64,000 nt of DNA from Bradyrhizobium sp. Ai1a-2 (GTDB taxonomy: Bacteria; Pseudomonadota; Alphaproteobacteria; Rhizobiales; Xanthobacteraceae). The notes beneath the pieces were generated by a model. The model was not told where the DNA came from. It was given only the letters and a program-made list of their open reading frames with translations, and did no database searches. Of the stretch, positions 46,281 through 55,228 are shown piece after piece. Each line of letters begins with the position of its first letter. Positions within the stretch are counted from its first letter, which is position 1. The position numbers and the translations under genes are program-made. The stretch spans positions 51,966 through 115,965 of the forward strand of contig NZ_AUEZ01000022.1 of NCBI RefSeq assembly GCF_000426245.1, in the 5' to 3' direction.

Positions 46281-47477
46281 ATGAACGAACAACCTCAAAA
46301 CCTGCGTAACTTCACGATCAATTTCGGGCCGCAGCATCCGGCGGCACACGGTGTGTTGCGTCTCGTGCTGGAGCTGGACGGCGAGGTCGTGGCGCGCGTC
46401 GACCCGCATATCGGATTGCTTCATCGCGGCACCGAGAAGCTGATCGAGCACAAGACCTACCTGCAGGCGATCCCGTATTTCGACCGGCTCGACTATGTCG
46501 CGCCGATGAACCAGGAGCATGCTTTCTGCCTCGCGGCGGAAAAGCTGCTCGGCATCACGGTGCCGCGGCGCGGGCAGTTGATCCGCGTGCTCTATTGCGA
46601 GATCGGCCGCATCCTGTCGCATCTGCTCAACGTCACCACGCAGGCGATGGACGTCGGCGCGCTCACCCCGCCGCTGTGGGGTTTTGAGGAGCGCGAGAAG
46701 CTGATGATGTTCTATGAGCGCGCCTCCGGCTCGCGCATGCATGCGGCTTTCTTCCGCGTCGGCGGCGTCCACCAGGACCTGCCGCCGAAGCTGATCGATG
46801 ATATCGAGACATGGTGCGATCCGTTCCTTGAGGTCGTCGCCGATCTCGATACGCTGCTCACCGGCAACCGCATCTTCAAGCAGCGCAACGTCGATATCGG
46901 CGTGGTGTCGCTGAAGGAAGCCTGGGAGTGGGGCTTTTCCGGAGTGATGGTGCGCGGCTCCGGCGCGGCCTGGGACCTGCGCAAGGCGCAGCCCTACGAA
47001 TGCTATGCCGAGATGGATTTCGATATCCCGATCGGCAAGAACGGCGACTGCTACGACCGCTATCTGATCCGGATGGAAGAGATGCGCCAGTCGGTGCGCA
47101 TCATGAAGCAGTGCATCGAGAAACTGAAATCGCCCGACGGGCAGGGGCCGGTCGTCGTCGAGGACAACAAGATCGCGCCGCCGCGCCGAGGCGAGATGAA
47201 GCGCTCGATGGAGGCGCTGATCCATCACTTCAAGCTCTACACCGAAGGCGTGCACGTGCCGGCCGGCGAAGTCTACGCCGCGGTGGAAGCGCCCAAGGGC
47301 GAGTTCGGCGTCTACCTCGTCGCCGACGGCACCAACAAGCCGTACAAGTGCAAGATTCGCGCGCCGGGCTTTGCCCATCTGCAGGCGATGGATCACATCT
47401 GCACGGGCCATCTGCTCGCCGACGTCTCGGCGATCCTCGGTTCGCTCGACATCGTGTTCGGAGAGGTCGATCGGTGA
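46281..47477 (+). CDS. nuoD: NADH-quinone oxidoreductase subunit D
   Basis: Peripheral-arm subunit that forms the quinone site with NuoB. 398 aa. FGPQHPAAHGVLRLVLELDGE at the N-terminus contains the quinone-binding His, then IGLLHRGTEKLIE, PYFDRLDYV, and the C-terminal end IVFGEVDR. ATG at 46281 is preceded by GGGAG, 18 bases past the element's right repeat. Stop overlaps the start of the methyltransferase gene by one base. Confidence 0.97.
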   Translation: MNEQPQNLRNFTINFGPQHPAAHGVLRLVLELDGEVVARVDPHIGLLHRGTEKLIEHKTYLQAIPYFDRLDYVAPMNQEHAFCLAAEKLLGITVPRRGQLIRVLYCEIGRILSHLLNVTTQAMDVGALTPPLWGFEEREKLMMFYERASGSRMHAAFFRVGGVHQDLPPKLIDDIETWCDPFLEVVADLDTLLTGNRIFKQRNVDIGVVSLKEAWEWGFSGVMVRGSGAAWDLRKAQPYECYAEMDFDIPIGKNGDCYDRYLIRMEEMRQSVRIMKQCIEKLKSPDGQGPVVVEDNKIAPPRRGEMKRSMEALIHHFKLYTEGVHVPAGEVYAAVEAPKGEFGVYLVADGTNKPYKCKIRAPGFAHLQAMDHICTGHLLADVSAILGSLDIVFGEVDR

Positions 47478-48436
47478 TGGTGCAGCCGCCCATCCAGTTT
47501 GACCGCGCCTCGGGGGCTCTCGAAGGAGCCAACCTGTGGGAGCGGACGGCTGCGCTGGCGCTGTCGACCGGTTCGAAGATCTCCTCCCGCTTTTCCCACA
47601 TGGGCTACATCGCCTGCGCCAACCTGCTGCGTAAGACGCTGCCCGAGCGCAACATTGCAATCAGGCTCAATGAAGACGCGGTGTTCGAGTTTCCGTATGG
47701 CGATGGCTATTGGAGCAAGCTGCTCAACCGCTCCTACAATTACGAGGACGAACTCGAACTCCTGTTCAGGGATTCCGCCGACGTTGACTACACGCTGATC
47801 GATTGCGGCGCCAATTACGGCTACTGGTCGGTGCTGGTCTCGAGCAAGCCGTTCGGTTCGCACAAGGCGATCGCGATCGAGCCGTCGGGGCAGAACTTTC
47901 CGAAGCTCGCCAATAACGCCAGGGTCAATGGCGACCGCTTCGAGACGATGAAATGCGCGATCGGCGCGGGCAGGGGCACGGCCAAGCTCTCCGGCACCAA
48001 GCATGAAGCGTTCAGCATCGCCGGCGACCAGACCGGCGGCGAGGACGTGCCCGTGATCGCGCTCGACAATCTGCTCGACGACGGCAAGATCGCGCTGAAC
48101 GGAAAATATCTGGTCAAGCTCGACGTCGAGGGTGTCGAGATCGAGGCCATGAAGGGCGGCGTCCGGCTGATGCAGGGCGACAGCGTGCTGCTGTGCGAGG
48201 AGCATGGCAGTGATCGCAAACACACCGTGTCGCGCTATATCCTCGAACAGACGCCGCTCGAGCTGATCGTCTACGATCCCAGCTCCAATCGCCTTGAAAC
48301 CGTGACCGAGCTTTCGATCCTCGATCGCATCAAGGTATCGACCCATGTCGGCTACAACGTGTTCGGCACCGCAAGCGCTTTCTGGCAGGACCGGATCAAC
48401 GCGCTGAATGCCAAGGCCGTGCGCCGCGTGCAATGA
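47477..48436 (+). CDS. FkbM-family SAM methyltransferase inside the nuo operon
   Basis: 319 aa. Motif I LIDCGANYGYWSVL (about residues 107-120), then IAIEPSGQNFPKLANNA and VKLDVEGVEIEAMKGG near 215-230, the signature of FkbM methyltransferases. They usually O-methylate sugars, peptides or lipids. The ATG overlaps the nuoD TGA and GGAGAGG lies nine bases before it, so it is translated with nuoD. It lies 11 bases before nuoE. It is not a standard complex I gene. Confidence 0.87.
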   Translation: MVQPPIQFDRASGALEGANLWERTAALALSTGSKISSRFSHMGYIACANLLRKTLPERNIAIRLNEDAVFEFPYGDGYWSKLLNRSYNYEDELELLFRDSADVDYTLIDCGANYGYWSVLVSSKPFGSHKAIAIEPSGQNFPKLANNARVNGDRFETMKCAIGAGRGTAKLSGTKHEAFSIAGDQTGGEDVPVIALDNLLDDGKIALNGKYLVKLDVEGVEIEAMKGGVRLMQGDSVLLCEEHGSDRKHTVSRYILEQTPLELIVYDPSSNRLETVTELSILDRIKVSTHVGYNVFGTASAFWQDRINALNAKAVRRVQ

Positions 48437-48447
48437 GAGAGTAAGAA

Positions 48448-49059
48448 ATGTCGGTCCGTCGCCTCGCCCCGAAGGAATTGCAGCCCGCGAGCTTTGCGTT
48501 CACGGAGGAGAATCTCGCTTTCGCCAAGCAGCAGATCGCGAAGTATCCGGCCGGACGTCAGGCCTCGGCTGTGATCGCGATCCTGTGGCGGGCGCAGGAG
48601 CAGAACGAGGGCTGGGTTTCCGAAGCCGCGATCCGCACCGTCGCGGACCTGCTCGAAATGCCCCACATCCGCGTGCTGGAGATCGCAACCTTCTACACGA
48701 TGTTCCAGTTGCAGCCGGTCGGCAAGAAGGCGCATGTGCAGGTCTGCGGCACCACGCCGTGCCGCCTGCGCGGCGCGGGCGACCTGATCGAGGTCTGCCA
48801 GCATCGCATTAATCACGAGCCCTTCGAATTGTCGAAGGACGGCAATTTCAGCTGGGAAGAGGTCGAGTGCCTGGGCGCGTGCGTGAACGCGCCGATGGTC
48901 CAGATCTGGAAGGATACTTATGAGGACCTGACCAAGGAGAGCTTCGGCAAAGTGCTGGACGGTTTCGCCTCGGGCAATCCGCCGAAGCCGGGCCCGCAGA
49001 TCGACCGTCAGTTCTCGGCGCCGGCGGGCGGGCCGACCACGCTGAAGGAAACCACATGA
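48448..49059 (+). CDS. nuoE: NADH-quinone oxidoreductase subunit E
   Basis: Thioredoxin-like [2Fe-2S] subunit of the NADH module. 203 aa. Cluster cysteines in VCGTTPCRLRGA and CLGACVNAPMVQI. Helical N-terminus with LEIATFYTMFQLQPVGKKA. The C-terminal 45 residues extend past the core and are Pro/Gly-rich. The stop overlaps a possible ATG of the next small frame. Confidence 0.96.
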   Translation: MSVRRLAPKELQPASFAFTEENLAFAKQQIAKYPAGRQASAVIAILWRAQEQNEGWVSEAAIRTVADLLEMPHIRVLEIATFYTMFQLQPVGKKAHVQVCGTTPCRLRGAGDLIEVCQHRINHEPFELSKDGNFSWEEVECLGACVNAPMVQIWKDTYEDLTKESFGKVLDGFASGNPPKPGPQIDRQFSAPAGGPTTLKETT

Positions 49060-49100
49060 GGCCTGGTCTCGCATGGCAGCGGGCGGGAAGGGAGGTCGCG

Positions 49101-49265
49101 ATGAAGCACTGGCGTTACATCGCTCTCCACGCGGCGGTCGCCGCCGCGTTCATTTTCCTGCTGCAGCGCTATGGGCTGAACGCCTCGCTCGAATCCAGCC
49201 TGTTGTGGGCGTTGACCTTCGGCGGATGCGCTGCGGGGCTCGCTTACGCCCAGGCCAATCGTTGA
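49101..49265 (+). CDS. Small two-helix membrane protein between nuoE and nuoF
   Basis: 54 aa from ATG 49101 with GGGAGG seven bases upstream. Two hydrophobic segments, YIALHAAVAAAFIFLLQ and LLWALTFGGCAAGLAYA, with short loops. An in-frame ATG at 49056 overlaps the nuoE stop (ATGA) and would add 15 basic residues. I do not recognise the family. Its place in the operon suggests an accessory or assembly role for complex I. Confidence 0.7.
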   Translation: MKHWRYIALHAAVAAAFIFLLQRYGLNASLESSLLWALTFGGCAAGLAYAQANR

Positions 49266-49284
49266 TGTTTGGAAAGTTCTAGGC

Positions 49285-50610
<1,326 letters not shown>

Positions 50611-50616
50611 ACGCAA

Positions 50617-52692
50617 ATGACCAAACTGATCATCGATGGCAAAGAGATCGATGTGCCGCCGGAATACACGCTGCTGCAGGCTTGCGAGGCCGCCGGCGCC
50701 GAAATCCCGCGCTTCTGCTACCATGAGCGGCTGTCGATCGCCGGCAATTGCCGGATGTGCCTCGTCGAAGTGAAGGGCGGCCCGAAGCCGGTCGCAAGCT
50801 GCGCCTGGGGCGTGCGCGACTGCCGTCCGGGCCCCAAGGGCGAACCGCCGGAAATCTCCACCCGCTCGCCGATGGTGAAGAAGGCGCGCGAAGGCGTGAT
50901 GGAATTCCTGCTGATCAACCATCCGCTGGACTGCCCGATCTGCGACCAGGGCGGCGAATGCGATCTGCAGGACCAGGCGATGGGCTATGGTGTCGACACC
51001 AGCCGCTTCGCCGAGAACAAGCGCGCGGTCGAGGACAAATATCTGGGCGCGCTGGTCAAGACCTCGATGAACCGCTGCATCCAGTGCACGCGCTGCGTCC
51101 GTTTTTCCGCCGAGGTCTGCGGCACGCCGGAGATGGGCGCGACCGGCCGCGGCGAAGACATGGAGATCACGACCTATCTGGAGCAGGCGCTGAGTTCGGA
51201 ACTGCAGGGCAATCTGGTCGACATCTGCCCGGTGGGCGCGCTGACCTCGAAGCCCTACGCCTTCGTGGCGCGGCCCTGGGAACTCAACAAGACGCAGTCG
51301 ATCGACGTCATGGACGGCGTCGGCTCCGCGATCCGGGTCGACACCCGCGGCCGCGAGGTGATGCGGATCCTGCCGCGCATCAATGAGGCCGTGAACGAGG
51401 AGTGGATCTCCGACAAGACCCGCCACGTCGTCGATGGCCTGCGGGTGCAGCGGCTGGACCGGCCGTATATTCGCGAAAACGGCCAGCTCCGCCCGGCCTC
51501 GTGGCAGGAAGCCTTCGCGGCGATCGCCGCCAAGGCCGGCCGCATCGACGGCAAGCGGATCGGCGCAATCGCCGGCGACGTCGCCGCGGTCGAAGAGATG
51601 TTCGCTCTGAAGGAACTGCTGGCGAAATATGGCTCGTCCAACCTCGCCGTGCAGGGCGGCGATGCCTTCGCCCCGACGGCCGGCCGCGGCAGCTACATCT
51701 TCAACCCGACGATTGCAGGCATCGAACGGGCGGATGCGCTCCTGATCATCGGATCGACGCCGCGCAAGGAAGCCGCGATCATCAACGCGCGCATCCGCAA
51801 GCGCTGGCGCAGCGGCCAGCTCAAGATCGGCGTGATCGGCCCGAACGCCGACCTGACCTATCACTATGACTATCTTGGCGCCGGACCGGAGACGCTCGCG
51901 TCGCTGGCAGCCGGCAAGCATTCCTTCGCCGACGTGCTCAAGAATGCCAAGAACCCCGTCGTGCTGGTTGGCGCCGGCGCGTTCGGCCGCCAGGACGGCG
52001 CGGCAGTGCTGGCGCAGGCGGCGAAGCTTGCGGTCGACTTCGGCGCGCTGAAGGACGGCTGGAACGGGTTCGGCGTGCTGCACGATACCGCCTCCCGCGT
52101 TGGCGCGCTCGATATCGGCTTTTCGGCCGGCGCCGGCGGCCTGAATGCGGCGCAGATGACGGCCCCAGGCGCGCTCGACGTGCTGTTCCTGCTCGGCGCC
52201 GATGAGATCAAGGCGTCGGAGGGAACATTCGTCGTCTATATCGGCACCCATGGCGACCGCGGCGCGCACCGTGCCGACGTGATCCTGCCGGGCGCGGCCT
52301 ACACCGAGAAGTCCGGCGTCTACGTCAACACCGAGGGCAGGGCACAGATAGCCGCCCGTGCCGCCTTCCCGCCCGGGGAAGCGCGCGAGGACTGGGCGAT
52401 CATCCGCGCGCTCTCGGATGTGCTGGGCAAGAAGCTGCCCTACGATTCGCTGGCTGCTTTGCGCCAGGCGCTGTTCAAGGCCGTGCCGCATCTGATGCGG
52501 ATCGACCAGATCGAGCCCGGCAAGGCCGACGATATCAAGGCGCTTGCGTCGAAGGGCGGAAGCGTCGACAAGGCGGTGTTCAAGAGCCCGGTCGAGGATT
52601 TCTATCTGACCAACCCGATCGCCCGGGCGTCCGCCGTGATGGCGGAATGTTCGCGCCTAGCGTCCGGGCGGATGCTGACGGCAGCGGAGTGA
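50617..52692 (+). CDS. nuoG: NADH-quinone oxidoreductase subunit G
   Basis: Large iron-sulfur subunit of 691 aa. N-terminal [2Fe-2S] domain (CYHERLSIAGNCRMC), then HPLDCPICDQGGECDLQD and CIQCTRCVRF for N4/N5, and a C-terminal molybdopterin-oxidoreductase-like domain (about 220-670) that holds no cofactor in complex I. Starts six bases after nuoF. Confidence 0.97.
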   Translation: MTKLIIDGKEIDVPPEYTLLQACEAAGAEIPRFCYHERLSIAGNCRMCLVEVKGGPKPVASCAWGVRDCRPGPKGEPPEISTRSPMVKKAREGVMEFLLINHPLDCPICDQGGECDLQDQAMGYGVDTSRFAENKRAVEDKYLGALVKTSMNRCIQCTRCVRFSAEVCGTPEMGATGRGEDMEITTYLEQALSSELQGNLVDICPVGALTSKPYAFVARPWELNKTQSIDVMDGVGSAIRVDTRGREVMRILPRINEAVNEEWISDKTRHVVDGLRVQRLDRPYIRENGQLRPASWQEAFAAIAAKAGRIDGKRIGAIAGDVAAVEEMFALKELLAKYGSSNLAVQGGDAFAPTAGRGSYIFNPTIAGIERADALLIIGSTPRKEAAIINARIRKRWRSGQLKIGVIGPNADLTYHYDYLGAGPETLASLAAGKHSFADVLKNAKNPVVLVGAGAFGRQDGAAVLAQAAKLAVDFGALKDGWNGFGVLHDTASRVGALDIGFSAGAGGLNAAQMTAPGALDVLFLLGADEIKASEGTFVVYIGTHGDRGAHRADVILPGAAYTEKSGVYVNTEGRAQIAARAAFPPGEAREDWAIIRALSDVLGKKLPYDSLAALRQALFKAVPHLMRIDQIEPGKADDIKALASKGGSVDKAVFKSPVEDFYLTNPIARASAVMAECSRLASGRMLTAAE

Positions 52693-52702
52693 GCGTGACC
52701 TG

Positions 52703-53773
52703 ATGTCTGATTTCTTCGCAAGCTCGTTCTGGACCGGCTTCCTCTGGCCGCTGATCATCATGCTCGCCCAGAGCGTGCTGCTGCTCGTCGTGCTCCTGAT
52801 CGCGATCGCCTACATCCTGCTCGCCGACCGCAAGATCTGGGCGGCGGTGCAGATTCGCCGCGGCCCCAACGTGGTTGGTCCCTGGGGACTGCTGCAATCC
52901 TTCGCCGACCTTTTGAAATTCGTGCTGAAGGAGCCGACGATCCCGGCAAGCGCCAACAAGGGCGTGTTCCTGCTGGCGCCGCTGGTGTCCTGCGTGCTGG
53001 CGCTGGCCGCCTGGGCCGTGATCCCGATGGATTTCGGCTGGGTGATCTCCGACATTAATGTCGGCGTGCTCTACATCTTCGCGATCTCGTCGCTGTCGAT
53101 CTACGGCATTATCATGGCCGGCTGGTCGTCGAACTCGAAATACCCGTTCCTTGCCGCGCTCCGCTCGGCGGCGCAGATGGTGTCCTATGAAGTCTCGATC
53201 GGCTTCGTGATCATCACCGTGCTGCTCTGCGCCGGCTCGCTCAATCTTTCCGCGGTGGTCGAAGCGCAGAACACCCGCGGGATTGGCAGCCTGATCGGCT
53301 TGCCGCAGCTCACCATCCTGAACTGGTATGTGTGGCCGCTGCTGCCGATGTTCGTGGTGTTCTACGTCTCGTCGCTGGCGGAAACCAACCGGCCGCCGTT
53401 CGACCTCGTGGAAGCGGAATCCGAACTGGTCGCGGGCTTCATGGTCGAATACGGCTCGACGCCGTATCTTCTGTTCATGCTTGGCGAGTATGTCGCGATC
53501 ACCACGATGTGCGCGCTGGCGACGATCCTGTTCCTCGGCGGCTGGCTGCCGCCGGTGGCGCTGCCGCCGTTCACCTGGATCCCCGGCGTAATCTGGTTCG
53601 CGCTCAAAGTCTTCTTCATGTTCTTCCTGTTCGCGATGGCAAAGGCGATCGTGCCGCGCTACCGCTACGATCAACTGATGCGGCTTGGCTGGAAGGTGTT
53701 CCTGCCGCTGTCGCTGGCGATGGTGGTGGTCGTTGCCGCTGTGCTGCAGTTCGCCGGCATCGCGCCGAAGTGA
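52703..53773 (+). CDS. nuoH: NADH-quinone oxidoreductase subunit H
   Basis: Membrane-arm subunit beside the quinone tunnel. 356 aa, eight predicted helices. Conserved QIRRGPNVVGPWGLLQ, ADLLKFVLKE, and AETNRPPFDLVEAESELVAG, the acidic loop typical of the family. Confidence 0.97.
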   Translation: MSDFFASSFWTGFLWPLIIMLAQSVLLLVVLLIAIAYILLADRKIWAAVQIRRGPNVVGPWGLLQSFADLLKFVLKEPTIPASANKGVFLLAPLVSCVLALAAWAVIPMDFGWVISDINVGVLYIFAISSLSIYGIIMAGWSSNSKYPFLAALRSAAQMVSYEVSIGFVIITVLLCAGSLNLSAVVEAQNTRGIGSLIGLPQLTILNWYVWPLLPMFVVFYVSSLAETNRPPFDLVEAESELVAGFMVEYGSTPYLLFMLGEYVAITTMCALATILFLGGWLPPVALPPFTWIPGVIWFALKVFFMFFLFAMAKAIVPRYRYDQLMRLGWKVFLPLSLAMVVVVAAVLQFAGIAPK

Positions 53774-53779
53774 GGCGTC

Positions 53780-54268
53780 ATGAATATCAACGCAACAGCC
53801 CGCTCGCTTCTGCTCTCGGAATTCGTCTCGGCGTTCTTCCTCGCCATGCGCTATTTCTTCAAGCCGAAGCCGACCATCAACTATCCCTTCGAGAAGAACC
53901 CGATCTCGCCGCGTTTCCGCGGCGAGCATGCGCTGCGGCGCTACCCGAACGGTGAGGAACGCTGCATCGCCTGCAAGCTGTGCGAGGCGATTTGCCCGGC
54001 GCAGGCGATCACGATCGAGGCCGGCCCGCGCCGCAACGACGGCACCCGCCGCACCGTGCGCTACGACATCGACATGGTGAAGTGCATCTATTGCGGCCTG
54101 TGCCAGGAGGCCTGCCCGGTCGATGCCATCGTCGAGGGACCGAACTTCGAATTCGCGACCGAGACGCGTGAGGAACTCTATTATGACAAGGCCAAGCTGC
54201 TCGCCAATGGCGACCGCTGGGAGCGCGAGATCGCAAAGGCGATCGAGCTCGATGCGCCGTATCGCTGA
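53780..54268 (+). CDS. nuoI: NADH-quinone oxidoreductase subunit I
   Basis: Ferredoxin-like subunit carrying N6a and N6b. 162 aa. Two CxxCxxCxxxC motifs: CIACKLCEAICP and CIYCGLCQEACP. Starts six bases after nuoH. Confidence 0.98.
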   Translation: MNINATARSLLLSEFVSAFFLAMRYFFKPKPTINYPFEKNPISPRFRGEHALRRYPNGEERCIACKLCEAICPAQAITIEAGPRRNDGTRRTVRYDIDMVKCIYCGLCQEACPVDAIVEGPNFEFATETREELYYDKAKLLANGDRWEREIAKAIELDAPYR

Positions 54269-54277
54269 GGTGAGGGC

Positions 54278-54916
54278 ATGATCCTTCCCGCACTGTTCTT
54301 CTACCTGTTTGCCGCGGTCTGCGTGGCGTCGGCGGTGATGGTGGTTGTGTCGCGCAACCCCGTCCATTCCGTGCTGTATCTGATCCTGGCCTTCGTCAAC
54401 GCCTCGGGCCTGTTCGTGCTGATGGGCGCCGAGTTCCTGGCGATGATCCTGATCGTCGTCTATGTCGGCGCGGTCGCGGTGCTGTTCCTGTTCGTGATCA
54501 TGATGCTCGACGTCGACTTCAGCGAACTCCGCGAGGGCTTCCTCGAATACCTGCCGGTAGGCCTCGTGATCGGCGGCATCTTCATGTTCGAGCTGCTCTT
54601 GATAGTCGGCGCCTGGGTGATCAACCCCGCCGTCACCAAGACCATCACCGCGGCGATCCCGACCAACGTCTCGAATACCGAGGCGCTCGGGCTCGTGCTC
54701 TATACGAAGTACATCTTCTACTTCCAGATCGCGGGCCTCGTGCTGCTGGTGGCGATGATCGGCGCCATCGTGCTGACGCTGCGCCACAAGGCGAACGTCA
54801 AGCGGCAGGACATCACGGTGCAGAATGCACGCACGCCGGACATGGCGATGGCGCTGCGCAAGGTGACGTCGGGGCAGGGGCTGCAGGAAGCCGATGCGGC
54901 GGAGTGGGTGAAATGA
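54278..54916 (+). CDS. nuoJ: NADH-quinone oxidoreductase subunit J
   Basis: Membrane subunit of 212 aa with five helices (VASAVMVVVSRNPVHSVLYLI, MILIVVYVGAVAVLFLFVIMML). The C-terminal 45 residues are soluble. The last bases ATGA overlap nuoK. Confidence 0.96.
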   Translation: MILPALFFYLFAAVCVASAVMVVVSRNPVHSVLYLILAFVNASGLFVLMGAEFLAMILIVVYVGAVAVLFLFVIMMLDVDFSELREGFLEYLPVGLVIGGIFMFELLLIVGAWVINPAVTKTITAAIPTNVSNTEALGLVLYTKYIFYFQIAGLVLLVAMIGAIVLTLRHKANVKRQDITVQNARTPDMAMALRKVTSGQGLQEADAAEWVK

Positions 54917-55221
54917 CGATCGGCCTCGGACACTATCTCGCGGTCGGCGCGATCCTGTTCACGCTCGGGATCCTCGGCATCTTCCTGAACCGCAAGAACA
55001 TCATCGTCATCCTGATGTCGATCGAATTGATCCTGCTCTCGGTCAACATCAACCTGGTGGCGTTCTCGACCTTCCTCGGCGACATCGTCGGACAGGTGTT
55101 CGCGCTTTTGGTGCTCACCGTTGCGGCCGCGGAGGCCGCGATCGGGCTTGCCGTGCTGGTGGTCTATTTCCGCAACCGCGGTTCGATCGCGGTTGAAGAC
55201 GTCAATCTGATGAAGGGCTAA
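54913..55221 (+). CDS. nuoK: NADH-quinone oxidoreductase subunit K
   Basis: Small antiporter-like subunit, 102 aa, three helices, with the two membrane glutamates of proton transfer in LMSIELILLSVN and VAAAEAAIGLAV. ATG at 54913 overlaps the nuoJ stop. Confidence 0.97.
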   Translation: MTIGLGHYLAVGAILFTLGILGIFLNRKNIIVILMSIELILLSVNINLVAFSTFLGDIVGQVFALLVLTVAAAEAAIGLAVLVVYFRNRGSIAVEDVNLMKG

Positions 55222-55228
55222 CGCGCCG

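Noticed and set aside
52580..54787. 735-residue minus-strand frame opposite nuoH, nuoI and nuoJ
   Set aside because: Antisense shadow; His/Arg/Gln-rich and without a recognisable fold.
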